The notes beneath the pieces are model-generated. The model ran no database searches and was not told the origin of the DNA. It was given only the letters and a program-made list of their open reading frames with translations. Positions 46,327 through 58,724 of a stretch of DNA of 64,000 nucleotides are shown piece by piece. Position 1 is the stretch's first letter; every line of letters begins with the position of its first letter. The DNA is from Bagarius yarrelli. Its lineage: Eukaryota > Chordata > Actinopteri > Siluriformes > Sisoridae. The stretch spans positions 2,263,067-2,327,066 of the forward strand of contig VCAZ01000054.1 in assembly GCA_005784505.1 (NCBI GenBank). The letters run 5' to 3'. Position numbers and translations under genes: made by a program.

Positions 46327-47088
46327 GGTTTGGGTTGGGACAGGATTTTACCCAGTTTTTTTGTGGGATTAGTATAGGACAGTAGTTTCATCCAGGTTTT
46401 TAGTGGGATTAGTATAGGACAGGAATTCTTCCCACCTTTTCTTTGTGGGACTGGGATGGGGCAGGGGTTTCCTCCATGTTTTTTGTGGAATTGGGATGAG
46501 ACAATATTCCCTAGGTTTTTTTGTGGGATTGGGATGGGACAGGAGTTTCCTCCATGCTTTTTGTGGAATTGGGATGGGACAGGAGATTCCTCCATGTTTT
46601 TTGTGGGATTGGGATAGGACAGTATTTTTCCCCATCTTTTCTTTGTGGGATTGGGATGGGACTGGAGTTTCCTTCATGTTTTTTGTGAAATCAGAATTTT
46701 TTTCCAGTTTTTTTGTGGGATTGGGATAGGACAGTATTTTCCCCCATCTTTTCCTTGTGGGATTGGGATGGGACAGGAGTCTCCTCCATGTTTTTTGTGG
46801 GATTGGGACAGGACAGAATTTTTCCAAGGTTTTTATTTGTGGGATTGGGATGGGACAGGAGTTTCCTCCATGTTTTTTGTGAAATTAAGATAGGACAGTA
46901 TTTTTCCCAAGCTTTACTTTGCGGGATTGGGATGGGACAGGAGTTTCCTTCATGTTTTTTTGTGGGATTGGGATAGGACAGTATTTTCCCCAGCTTTTCT
47001 TTGTGGGATTAGAATGGGACAGGAGTTTTTCTCCATGTTTTTTGTGGTATTAGGATAGGACAGGAAATTTTGTAGAAGTGGGACAGGA
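46327..47088 (+). repeat. About 40-bp G/T-rich minisatellite, main block
   Basis: Around 18 units of gttttttgtgggattgggat plus gggacaggagtttcctccat, with variants that replace the second part by cagtatttttccccatctttt. The two variants tend to alternate. Both strands show long open frames that are artefacts of the repeat. Confidence 0.92.
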
Positions 47089-49514
47089 TAAATTGTATAA
47101 ATTTACTCCCATGTCACCCTCTACTTAACACTTAAAGCTGGCACTTAAAAGCACAAGCAATGCAATAATTTCAGCCCAGAAACAGAAACAGAATTTGAGC
47201 AGATATTAAAAGTTCCGGTTTTGTTAAAAAAGAATATGAAAGGATTGTCTCATGTGTCTCTCAGTTCATGAGTTCTTCTCGCAGTTTGCGCATGTACAAA
47301 TGCCAACTACTGCACTCACTGCTTTCTAAAAAGGAATAATTCTGGTTTGGAGACTGGAAAATTGTAGCAATTTTTTACAGCTCAGCTCATTTCAAGGTTC
47401 AGAGAGCCATGAGCAACACTAAGATACAGGACATTTCTGTCTCTCTCTTTTTCTCTCTCTCTCTTTCTCTCTCTTCTTATAAGCATAACTGTAGTGGTAA
47501 CAGTGTTGCCAAAGTTAGTAGCTATAGCATTGGTTTAAATAAATAAAATAACAAAATTAAACTCAATACTGTAAAAAAAACCCAATAAAATTTATAGGGA
47601 ATTAAAATAATACTAATTGTAGTAAATATTGTACAATAGATTTAAATAAATAAACCTAATGTACACTTGGTAACATGGGACGTGACTGTTGTCCCATAGG
47701 TCGTGGCAGACACACATATTTGGTTGCAATCTTGGGATGATCTAAAGTCTGGAAGAAACATTGCCAAGTTTCTTCGTATTTGGTGGACTGGGTGAGGAAA
47801 TGTATTCACTGCTCTGAGCTCACAGGGGTAGCACAGTCTGGCCTCTCGAAAGCACCACGTCTCTCTGTTTGGAGCTCAATGGGGTTTTAAATTTCATTGG
47901 GATTTGATTGTTTTTGTCCAGTAAGTTTGGGCTTGACTGTGTGGGTCTGAATGTTCTGTGGCTGGAGCGTTTTGTTGGGGTCATATTAGGAAGGGGCAGA
48001 ATATGTAGACTTATTTTACCACTCATCAACTGACAGTTCAGGGTTTAAGTGACATAAGAAAAGGAAGTGGCTTTATTAAATTTGTATTTATAACCTTGAT
48101 TGACATATATTTAATAGAAAGGGATACTGACCTAATTTAGCTTTGGATGAAGAATTTGGTGCTTTTCTTTACACCTGTAGGAGCACCTGTGGGATGTTCT
48201 TGCAGACCACCCCTTTTCTCTGTCGGTGTTCGAGTGTAAAGCAGCGCATAAAAGCAGATAGAGAGACTGACGTCAGGAGAAGCACAGAGCCTGAAGCATC
48301 TCTCTGTCGCCTGTCACGTTAATGTTGAAAATTATTTTGATATTGTTCTCTCTCTCTCTTTCTTTCTATTATTATACCTTTCCTTTTCATGGTTTCAGAT
48401 TAAGTTTTAATGAGTCGTCTGAGAGACTCACAACACAGACCCTTGTTAAGGCAGCTGTGTTTAGACATCATGAACGTTTGCTGTCTGGATTTATTCCGCA
48501 GTGTTTTTACCAGTTATTTATTAAGCTGTGATGCAGTTCGAACTGATGTAGCGTTTTTCACACTATAGTGAACAGCACAGTGCGCTAATTGCCTGTAGGT
48601 AACACTTTTATATGGAATGTAAGATTGGTAACCGTTTCTTCTCCCGTGTGATCACACATTATTAACACAAAGCCAGCTCAGGATGAACATGTTTACCATT
48701 TGGGATCTACAGCCGCTCTCGCACCTCAACCAGCGTGAAGTAGTCGATAACGTATTTTATTTTAGGAACTACAGTTTTACCTATTTACCCTGAAGACACT
48801 TTATTTGAGTACATTAATAATTTAAACTTTTATGTATTTGTCTATTTAAACGGCAAACATCATCATCTGCAGCTTGAAAGATTCTTGGTGGTTAAAATAG
48901 TTTCGATTTGGTTTAAAATGAAGCGTAAACCGATGTAAAAAAAATTACTCTTCTGTGAAGTGAATTAAATGAACCAGTTCACTAAAAAGAGTTAATGCAT
49001 GAACTCATTCAAAAATACAAAACATATAACGTATAATGTAATATACTATTTGTGTTGAATTAAGAAATGATTCCCCTAAAACAATTATTTTTCCAAACGA
49101 TTCCTACTGAATGAACACAATGTCCTGCATGTTGCATTAAACTGCACATGACGCATGTTTGAGTGAAACAGTCAGACGCTAATAAGCCTTTCGAGCCTGT
49201 TGAGCCTTAGATCACACGCTGCAGAAAGCTTTTCCCAGCCTCTATAAAAGTTTCGGCCCCCTGCAGTGCTGTATAAGCTGGGAGCTGTAAACGGGAGTTC
49301 ATAAAACTGCTGCAGGTTTCAGAAGTCGGGCTCAGAGTTATCCACTGAGCCACATCATGCAGAGAGCCTTAGAGTCGAGAAACTGTCGCTAACGGCAGGT
49401 AGGCATTGAGTAGAATGTTAGCTGAGAATCTAGTTTAACAAAAAACCCTTGGGTAATGATGTAGTGTCATCAGTTGCAAGAGGGCACGATCATGCCTCTT
49501 ATAAATTTCTCATT
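47089..49514. other. Mostly unique sequence
   Basis: CT microsatellites at about 47440-47475 and 48346-48366. No exon supported. Confidence 0.35.
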
Positions 49515-49710
49515 TGGGGAAGTTGTGGCTTAGTGGTTAGGGTGTTAAACTAATAACAGAAGACTGGGGTTTGATTCCCAGCACCACTAAGCCACCACTA
49601 TGGGTCCTTGAGCAAGGCCCTTAACCCCAATTGCTTAATTGTATAAAAGAGATAAATGTAAGTGGCTCTGAATAAGGGCACCTGCCAAATGCTGTAAAAG
49701 TAAATGTAAA
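49515..49710 (+). mobile_element. SINE family A, near full length
   Basis: tggcttagtggttagg (A box), gggtttgattccc (B-box-like), ccttgagcaaggcccttaacc, a tail tggctctgaataagggcacc, and gtaaatgtaaa. Confidence 0.9.
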
Positions 49711-49776
49711 TTTCAGTCGCATTCAGAGCTGTTCATTGGTGGAAAGTCACTATTTACAAATACTTTCTTTACAGTA

Positions 49777-49965
49777 CAGTGCAGTGGCTAAATTGTTGGA
49801 CTGTTAATTGGAAGATTGGGGTTTGGTTCTCAGCATCACCAAGTTGCCACTGACGGGACCCCCGAGCAAGGCCCTTAACCCCCAATTGCTTATGATGTGT
49901 AAAGGAGATCAGTGTTTCAAGATTCAATGGATAAGGGCATCTGCCAAATGCCGTAAATGTAAATT
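49777..49965 (+). mobile_element. SINE family A, adjacent copy
   Basis: agtgcagtggctaaattg, tttggttctcagcatcacc, cgagcaaggcccttaacccc and gataagggcatctgcc. It is 66 bases from the previous copy, same orientation. Confidence 0.88.
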
Positions 49966-50199
49966 AGCCAGTGATTTATTGGGATTCAATCACCGGCTAA
50001 AGCCACATGAGCAAATAAACCTGGCAGTTATAGTGTATATTTTTAAGGGTAATCTATAAATTTATTATTAATCAATATCTTCAAGAAATCCAGTAATAAT
50101 TAGAGAAGTCAATTTCCCCAAAAAACATAACACACCGATGGCATTTTAAAGGCGTTTTCCAGACAAAATATACACAAAACATGCCAGATTTCCAAGGAA

Positions 50200-50480
50200 G
50201 CAATTGGCTTTCCATTCATACCTTTGAATGGCATTTGCAGTTTGAGTTCATCCCCTTTGAATCTCCAGAGCAGCAGTAAAATGTCTCGCCTCAGATTTAA
50301 GTGATAACGGCAGTGCTGCTAGACCATAAAGCCACATGCTCTGAGCTGCTAATCACAGCCATTCATCACCTCTCTGCTCATTTCCCAGCACATTGAGAGG
50401 GGCTCTACCCCTGGCCACGGGTAAGATGCCGGCCAATTCGGCACACCATAAATTGTCTGGCATTCAATAAGGGCAGGTTA
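50200..50480. promoter_or_regulatory. Candidate conserved non-coding element
   Basis: Unique block with ctaatcacagccattcatcac, gatgccggccaattcggcac and cataaattgtctggcattcaa. Its composition is distinct from the AT-rich flanks and no frame is convincing. Confidence 0.35.
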
Positions 50481-51779
50481 GCTTCTAGATATTTATTTTT
50501 TAAAATCAGATCCATTGTTTTGGTTTGTTATAAAGAACACATCCTATGATCAAGAGAAAATTTTAAGGGTCTTGACACCCTGACAATTTCCTTGCAAATA
50601 CTTTAGTGAGAAAACAAGATGGGAGTCCGCAAAGTTAGGTGATGAGACGCCTTATTTATGCTAAACTAGTGGCTGAAACCTTTTGTTCTTTAGCCTTGTA
50701 TTGAAGCATAATTTCCAAACTTTAGATATAAAACATATTTTAACTCATCAAGACTTCTCAAAAAATCCTGATTTGTTTTAATTTCTCGAGGAATACCTCA
50801 AGGCTCAGAACTAGGACTATTAAAAAAAAAGGTTCTACTTATTTGTCTTTGCCATGATGTCTTACTTAGGTCCATATCTAATTAAAAAATACTCAATTTT
50901 AGGCTGTCCACATTATTAGACTTTTTAGATGAAAGCTAATTTTAACAACTGTGTAAAGGGTTTATTTACAAAGACTGATGCACGATATGTATTTTTATTT
51001 ACATCTTAAAGCATTGCTGTCATGTCTTGAATGAGCTATTAATCGTATTAGCGTATAAACACTTCACTTTTTCATGACCCAGATCAGTTCCGTGTTGGGG
51101 TGGAAAAACAGCTTTTAATGCTTACTTGCTAAGAACATTATGGCGTGCTATTTTCTTCTGCAGCATGTCTATTTTTTTCTTGTTAGAGTCAGAGTGCATG
51201 CTCTCATTATTATATGAAAACCTGAAATCGACTTTGCCCTCAGAAAGTTGGTTTCATTATAGGTGACCAAACTCTAATCATTATAGCACAGAATCAAACC
51301 CTGGAGCTACAATGCTGTGCTATGCTAAGCTACAATATGAGAGGTAAATGTTTGTTTAATTCTGTGGTAATCTATTAAACATATTTTCTTTAATCAATCC
51401 AGCACCCAAGCCTCAGGCACCATTGTTGTTTTGTATATTTATTAAGAACATAACAGAATTTTTCTATAGGTCTTCCACCCAACAATGAGGAAGAGGAGGT
51501 GAGACGATGCAGCACTGCTTTTTTCCAGAAACAACCTAATGATGATTTTTGAAGGAACACACTCTTTTTCTCATTTTTCTTTGGGGATTAGGGTGTGGCT
51601 ATCAATAGTGAAAAAATATTCCTAAAAGAATATTTAAAATCGGGGTTAAATATGGTGAGCTGCATCGAGGTGAACTTTTGGAAGCGGATCTCTAAAATGA
51701 CTCACTTTGAGTTGCACTTTCTGAAGGTTTCTTCTAACTGAGGAACACGAAGCTGCAGATAAAATCCTGTTGTAAAGTA
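50481..51779. other. AT-rich sequence
   Basis: No feature recognised. Confidence 0.3.
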
Positions 51780-52220
51780 ATAAAAGCTCTGCGTATTAGC
51801 ATCCACCCACTTTTGCCTGCCGTCTTGCTGACGCTGCCCTCCTGAGCGCAACTGTATTTACCCTGTCGCACTGACTCACAGTGCTGCAGCTTTGCCGCCC
51901 TTTAATGAGAGCATAAGTGATGGAAACCCTTTGCCCCATGGAGTGATGAATCAGCTGTTGGATTGGAAATTAGCCCGGTAGCCTCTCATCAAATTCGGGT
52001 GGAAGCGGGAGGCTTCATTTAGACCCCTGGTGCCTTCTGCTTACCCTTAGGTTTATTTAATTTGATCTTTATTAGTTTGGTCATGAGGCACGTTGAAGAG
52101 GGACCCACCGGGAACGGATCGTGAGGACGCTGAAAATGACATGGCTTAGCGAGGAGGTGAGGAGATCGATTGAGGAAAAGTGCTGGGGGAAAAATTACCT
52201 TGCGCAAGAAAGAAGATGAT
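51780..52220. promoter_or_regulatory. Candidate conserved non-coding element
   Basis: Unique block with gccctttaatgagagcataag, ccatggagtgatgaatcagc and ggattggaaattagcccgg. A near-conserved look without codon structure. Confidence 0.35.
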
Positions 52221-52442
52221 CAGACAGAAGGACAACAGGAAGTAAAGGCCTGGATGTTATTGACGCAGGAAATAAATTGTTTTGATGACTTTTTTGTATA
52301 CCCAGTGTTATGAAATGCTTAATTCTGATTGGTTAAAAGCTTGTTATGTGCATTAATTCTGTATTGAATGTCATTTTGGATGTAAAATGAGCCACAGGTT
52401 TATCCATTTTTACCTCCTCATATGTCAGAGTTTCTATAGTAA

Positions 52443-52594
52443 CGTCTTGTTGGACTGATACCAGAAAGACCGGGGTTCAATTCCCAGTACCACCAAGCCA
52501 CCACTGCTGGGCCCAATTTCTCAGTTATATCAAAAAAGATAAATGTAGGTTGCTCTGGATAAGGGCGTCTGTCAAATGCTGTAAATGTAAATGT
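52443..52594 (+). mobile_element. SINE family A, 5'-truncated
   Basis: Starts at ttgttggactgataccag, with B box ggttcaattcc, ccaccactgctgggccc and a tail gctctggataagggcgtctg. Confidence 0.85.
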
Positions 52595-53564
52595 ATTAAT
52601 AAACAGATCCAAGAGTTTAAGCAAAAGGAAAGAAAGACTGATTAGGGAACCAGGTACAAACATTAGACGTATCTATAAATGGATAAAAATCATCGATCTG
52701 TTATAAATGATGTATCGCATTAATGTGGTTTAAAACACCAACCAACTTTTTAAAAACTTTATTTTCACCCATTCGCTTCCGTCTTCTTTCCTGTCTCGCT
52801 TTTCTTAATCAGTCAGCGGGAATCTAACCTCCCCCTTGCAGCAGAATAAAGGCTCTTTCAAAAGACCGTGAGTTAAATGCAGAACTATAATGTTCTTTCT
52901 TTAACTTTCATCTCACCAAGTGGAAAATCAAAAGGAAATATAAGGCTAGCGGTGACCTGTGCAGCCTCCCCACTGAGTGGAGGCAGTTTCATGGCTCGCT
53001 TTTGACACCCGTAAACCGTGTTGTGATGCTGGAGTGTTTTAAAAAAATAAGAAAAGTAATAAAAAAAGGCATGACCTGACACACACCGGGGGGGTGGGGG
53101 GCTTTAGAAAGCTTTCGTAGTTTAAGAGCTTCGGTCTCTCTGAGGAAACGACGATTAAAGGAAGGAAGTGAGTTTTCACAGTATCCATAGTAACCAAAGT
53201 GGGGAAAAAAAACCAGCTAATTTTATGGATTTGCCGTAAATGTGTGTTTTTTGACACATTTGGCTGTCTGTGATCCACTGAAGCGAGACTGTATAATTAT
53301 TCCAGCTGTTCCAGAAGATTGAACTCAGAAGTTGAACTAGAAGTGTGTGTAGAGAGAAATGAGCACACAGTTCAATTTTATAATAACAATACAACAACAC
53401 TACTTCCTGATTTCTTTATGTATTTAACTGTAAATGTAATAAAATGTTGTTGTTTTTTTGGTTTAATTATCTTCATCCTGGTGGATCATTTCCCAGAGTT
53501 CAGTCAGCTCATCCTTTACACTGTACCGTGCTGGGCTTCCTTACAGGAGATAACACTACAGTCT
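52595..53564. other. Unique sequence
   Basis: A G-run (ggggggtgggggg) at about 53088-53101. No gene. Confidence 0.35.
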
Positions 53565-54270
53565 GTAGACACACACTGCACACATTATCCTCCTCCTACA
53601 CAAATTACACTCCCAATACACATTACACACTCTTTATACACACACTACATACTTCTAATACACACGACACACTCTTCCTAAACATACTACACACTCCTAA
53701 TACAGACTACACACTCTTTCTAAACATACTACACACTTCTAATACACACTACACACTCTTTCTACAGACACAACACACTCTTTCTATAGACACAACACAC
53801 TTATAATACACAATACACACTCTTCCCAAACATACCAAACACTCTTAATACACACTTCACACACTCCTAGTTTACACTACAAACTCTTCCAAAACACTAA
53901 ACACTTCTAATACACACTACACACTCTTTCTACACACAACATATTTCTAATACACATTACACACTTTATATACACACACAACACACTCAAATGCAGTCCT
54001 TATACACACTACTTTTAATACATACACAACATATTTTCTCTATACAGTACAAATCATAGACTCCCACACAAAATATGTATTCTACACACGCTAAAAAGTC
54101 CAATACACGTTTCATAATCTTATTATACTCCCCCAAACACAATCGATTGTTGTACAAACACAGACACTTTGTACACATACTAATGTCTTAATACACAAAC
54201 AATATCAAATGTTTAAGCACACATACACTATACAAGCCTTATACACACTGCATGCTCTTTTTACACACCT
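53565..54270 (+). repeat. CA-rich minisatellite, about 30-bp degenerate units
   Basis: Units of actacacactctttctaaaca and ctaatacacactacacact type, rich in ACAC, about 700 bases in all and more degenerate toward the right. Confidence 0.85.
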
Positions 54271-54498
54271 TACTCTCTGTGCACAGATTCTTTAACCTAA
54301 TCAAACATTTACACCATTGGATAAGCCTCACACTGCTCTGGATCCAGATGGTGAAGCTGGAAGTCTGAGGGAACCTGCTGAGAAAAGCCTGTCTTTTGAT
54401 TGGATTACTCAGCAGAAACCTCGCTTACACCTTACATCATGTCCTAAGCCATCTTAATTCACCCTGAAGGAATTATTAAAACTGAATCAAAACTCCAG

Positions 54499-54708
54499 CA
54501 GACTCCATCAAAAATCAACCAGACTCCATCAAATCTCCACCAGACTCCTTTAAAAATCAACCAGACTCCATCAAACCTCCACCAGACTCTGTCAAATCTC
54601 CACCAGACACCTTTAAAAATCAACCAGACTCTATCTAATCTCCACCAGACTCCATCAAAAATCAACCAGGCTCCATCAAATCTCCAGCAGACTCCATCAG
54701 GACCTGCT
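54499..54708 (+). repeat. 21-bp minisatellite, 10 units, two alternating variants
   Basis: Every unit begins cag(a/g)ctcc or a close variant and is exactly 21 bases. Variant 1 ends aaaaatcaac, variant 2 ends aaatctccac. They mostly alternate, giving a 42-base higher-order unit. Confidence 0.92.
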
Positions 54709-56179
54709 GGTATTGGAAATCTTTAACTTGTTATATAATAATCAGTGTAGAATATTAGATCTAAAAGTTAACTCTAATTGGGCGGAAGCCCACACCAACC
54801 CACACACACACACCAAAGAAATAAGTTTTGCAGGTCCTATGACTAAGAGAGTCCAATGGGATAAAAACAGCTGCAGTGAGCTTAATTATAGTAACTCTGC
54901 ATTTTATTGCCAGTAACGGTAACGAAGTTTTAATGGCGGAAACTCTAATTAACAGTAACACCATTAATGATGCTGTTTATTTATATCGCCATTATTTCCA
55001 TCACTGATCTTTTTTTCCACTATTTATGTACAGTTGCTTCCTGACTCAACAGCAGATCAGATTCATAAATTCAGACTTAAGCTAACATTTCACTCATATT
55101 CGTAGAGACGCCCTGAAGCTCACAAGTACTCGACCTGAGATCAGCTCTATAACTGCATCATGGCTCAGATTGCATCATTACATCCTACAGTGCAGAGAAG
55201 AAGATGACTGGCTGTGGCTGGAAATCTAGTTCCAGGTTCTTGTTATAAGCTGCTTCCTGCATCTGTGTATGTGTTGGAAAGGTTTTCTCTCTGGGACGAG
55301 GCCAGATGCCCGACGCCTGGCAGGGATTCAGCATCGACACAACTGCGCGTCATGCTCGAGCAGCAGAAGGCGTGCTGCCAGACAATGCCGTTTGTGTTGC
55401 AGCTGTTTCACCAACTTCTGGACTAATGAGGCGGTTTTGCACTTGGGATCGAAACAAGCTTGGTTTCACTCTCTCTCTCACACACACACACACACACTTC
55501 ATAACAGTAAAAAAAAAAAAAATCTTTTCTCTCATCTCCCAGAACCCAGAATCAGCTGAAATCTTTACCTGTTCATTACATCATCTGCTGTTGGTTGCGA
55601 CATTGTGACAGCTTGCAATGTTAAAACATCTCTCAAACATCTGGAATTAAATTTTATTCCTGAACCAATTTCACCTTTTTTATTTATACATCATTCGTTC
55701 ATGTATTCATTCTCAGAAAGCTCTTTATCATGTTTACGTTTATCCAGTTTACCAACAGGCAGGATTTTAGGAGTTAGGAAGAAATCAGAGAACCGTGAAA
55801 AACCCAAAGGAAACCAACAAAATGACCGATAAAATGTGAGAACAGCGAAGGATCTGATTTCGGAAGCTGCAGCTTCCCAAGTGCAGAAGAAGAAAAGGAA
55901 AGCACTTTTTACCTGTTTACTTCCTCTCTCTTCAGAGCTGCAGGGGAAAAAGACAAGCTGGACGGCGAGCACCGCTGAGATTCAGCAGATTCCTCAGCAA
56001 TGTCCATGAATGTGTGTGACGGTCACACGATGAGAGGAGCGACGTGACACAGAGAGAAAAACAGAATGAGAGAACGAGAGATAGGGAGGGTGGAAAAAGA
56101 GAGAGGAGACGTGGGTGTGACTGGATGATAACGCGGAGAAAACTAAACTGCTGGAAAGCAGACAGACCTTCCCCTATCG
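54709..56179. other. Unique sequence with short CA/CT runs
   Basis: 55175-55440 is GC-richer and has a 70-codon frame from 55214 ending LQLFHQLLD that I do not recognise. (CT)n(CA)n at about 55471-55497. No exon is supported. Confidence 0.3.
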
Positions 56180-56184
56180 CTCTG

Positions 56185-56221
<37 letters not shown>

Positions 56222-56395
56222 GTCTCACACACATGCACGCTTTTTCCTCTGTCCATTTGTTTCTTACTCTTTATCTCTCAATTTCTCCACCCTCCCTATA
56301 TCTCTCTCTTTCTCTTTCTTTCTCTCAGTCTCACTCTCTATCTCTCTCTCTCTCACTTTCTCCACCCTCCCTTTCCCTCTCTCTCTCTCAAAATA
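56180..56395 (+). repeat. (CT)n-rich tract
   Basis: Several perfect CT runs, the longest at about 56197-56221. Confidence 0.92.
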
Positions 56396-56406
56396 TAGAA
56401 AATATA

Positions 56407-56559
56407 ATGCGGAGGCATGGAATTAAAATCCTCCCTGTGGAGAGTTGCACTGTCGCTTTTTCCAAAGAAATCGGATTCAGTAATATCCTGTGCGCATCTA
56501 GAAGGAGCAGCGCTATAGTGATGTTTCAAAACAGCGTGGATAAAGTTAACGAGGTGGTG
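56407..56559 (+). pseudogene. LINE ORF1-like (ZCCHC3/gag-like) fragment
   Basis: The frame MRRHGIKILPVE ... SSAIVMFQNSVDKVNEVV resembles the N-terminal part of the RNA-binding ORF1 proteins of fish non-LTR retrotransposons, often annotated as ZCCHC3-like. In these a 'nAVVIFLxxxxKVNxVVExG' segment is typical. Similarity stops after KVNEVV, where the frame runs into tttctccacccactg. The fragment is about 51 residues, with no zinc knuckle and no reverse transcriptase nearby, so it is a dead scrap. It matches from memory; no search was run. Confidence 0.6.
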
Positions 56560-57932
56560 ACTTTTCTCCACCCACTGTCTGTCTTCCAACAGAGACACAC
56601 TCTGTTAAAGGGTTCCTCCAGAACCACTAATCGAAACATTAATCGTTTGTCTGTGTCTTTAGATGTTAAATTATATTAGTATTTAGTGTTGAATTAAAAA
56701 CCTAAACAAACTGAGTGAATTAACATCCTTCCTATTGGGAGGCCATATTGTTTATGCAGGGACAAAGACTTCACTCTTGTGACGTTCGCCATGCTAACAG
56801 AATAGTGGAAGCGTAGCATGAGGTTGCATGCAATAGTCTTCACTCCCAAACAGATCAATTCCTGTTTTTGTGTTTTAGCATGAAGCCTCTAAACATCCCT
56901 GTTAATCTGCTTTTGTTAAATTTCCCAGATTCGACCTATTATAACGTCTAATGACTTAAAGCTGAAAGCATGACTGCTTCGCAATCCTGAGAAATTGCGA
57001 CAGCATTTAGGAAAAATCTAAATACAGCCAATAATAAAAGTGAACCAGCAGGTGCCAGGTGAAATACCAATGACAGGATAAAGAGGGTGGAGTCAGGATT
57101 TAATTACAACCCCCCAAAAAAACAAAAACAAATGAAACTTGTTGCTGTGGGAACAGGAACAGGAAGTGGAGAAACTAAATGTGCATAGCAACGACATTGT
57201 AAAGTTAGAAAAAAATAAGGCACACGCTTATTTACAATTGTTTTTTACTTATTGAATTGTTATTTACAGTACAGTTTTAAAAGTTTGCATATGCTAATGC
57301 TAGCTGCTTTGAGCTACGTGTGTCTGTCATCGACATTTCCCATCTTCGGAAAACAGCTTCTGCTTCCTGTTTGTAAAAAAGCTCTAGTCTTCATGCAACT
57401 GTTTTCACTACACAAGACATATAGCGTATGTGTGCTTAGTGTAAGTGTGTAGTGTACACTGTCTAATGTGATGTCATTCTGGACTGTCACCAGGGCTTTT
57501 ATCAGCCAATCAACTATTCCAGAGCAGTGGCTAATATTAAACATAGTAAACAGCGGGTCAGGAACTTGCAAGTATTTTATGTGACATTAGCATTCTCTTG
57601 CTCTTTTCTGCTATTTATTTACCAATAAATCCATGCTAATAACAAAATCAGGTGTGAAGAGTGTAAAATGAACCGAATATTAGAAAATAAAATGTTGACC
57701 TTTGATGTGAAATTGTCACTGATGCGCTTTTTTTCTTTGCTAACAAATGCAAACGTTTAACCCTTTCGCTATGTTTCCTTTATGTTCTGTGATGACCAGA
57801 AATATTTGTTCTGCTTTTTTCTAGACATGTGTGTAAGGTTTAATCATTTACTAACAGGTTCTGACATTGTTTTGGCAGGAGCCTAGCTGCTGTTCATGGT
57901 GTAACACACACACATACACAGGATGAGAGCTA
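56560..57932. other. Unique sequence
   Basis: No feature recognised. Confidence 0.3.
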
Positions 57933-58080
57933 GAAAAGAAACTGTATACAGTAAAGGGTCTTTCTCTTGCACTGCGAGCAATCCTATTAAAACAATGCTT
58001 CACGCCCATGGCTAAGTAACTGAGCTAAAGAGTCAAAGCTCAAATTATGTAATAGCATATAACTAGCTTGTTAGATAATT
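57933..58080 (+). repeat. Direct repeat, copy 1
   Basis: About 148 bases that recur at 58579-58724. The shared blocks include gggtctttytc, gcactg(c/a)gagcaat and an identical 24-base block (58051-58074). Confidence 0.8.
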
Positions 58081-58578
58081 TTTCTTATTCTCAGAGAAAC
58101 AGCCTGAGAGAGGAACTGTGTCAATCAAGAAATTTGCTCAGGCTGCAAACCTGCATCACGAATCGGCTCCCCTGGGACAGGACACGACTGCTTGCGGCAC
58201 TGAAATCGTTCACACTAAAAGAGCAGGTGGTTAAAAAGGAAGTGTGGGCTGTAAGAAACACTGTGCTGAGATCGAGGGAAAAAAACCTGGCCATAAATAT
58301 TCAAAATCGAATTTTATTTGTCACATACACAATAATAGGCAGTACAACATATAAAGAAATGTTCTTTACGACTTTCCGAATATTATACAATTACATTCAA
58401 TTAAATTAAGTTAAAATATACAGAAAAATAGAATTAAAAATAGAATAAAATAAAATATATAAAAAATGAAAACAGCATACATGTTTTTCACTATATTTAC
58501 TAACTAGTACCTACTATCAGCTAGGCTTAAACGTAAGTAATAAGTTTAAGTCAGATTTTTTTTAGTCAGCATGCAACA
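58081..58578. mobile_element. Segment between direct repeats, with a SINE C tail
   Basis: 58300-58400 on the minus strand gives a tail-like atgtgacaaataaaattcg, shared with family C SINEs. The rest (58090-58290) is unique. Confidence 0.45.
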
Positions 58579-58724
58579 GAAAGGAACTGTATATAATATA
58601 GGGTCTTTTTCATGCACTGAGAGCAATGCTACTAAAACAACGATTCAGCTGACAGCTAAGTAACTTGGCTAAAAAGACTTAGCTTAAATTGTATAATAGC
58701 ATATAACTAGCTTGTTAGTTAATT
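58579..58724 (+). repeat. Direct repeat, copy 2
   Basis: Same orientation as 57933-58080, with an offset of 644 bases at the right end and many substitutions to the left. Confidence 0.8.

Noticed and set aside
46299..46976. Long frames on both strands, Pro/His or Gly/Trp-rich, looking like repeat proteins
   Set aside because: Direct translation of the 40-bp minisatellite; both strands and several frames are equally open.
54459..54665. Trp-rich minus-strand frame with GVWWRFD repeats
   Set aside because: It is the 21-bp minisatellite; unit length divisible by three keeps it open.
55214..55426. Possible exon with frame ending LQLFHQLLD
   Set aside because: No recognised family and no convincing acceptor-donor pair; kept only as unassigned sequence.
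56044..56679. Plus-strand open frame of 211 codons
   Set aside because: Most of it is (CT)n-encoded Ser/Leu. Only the 51-residue ORF1-like part has meaning, and it has no plausible start or stop context.
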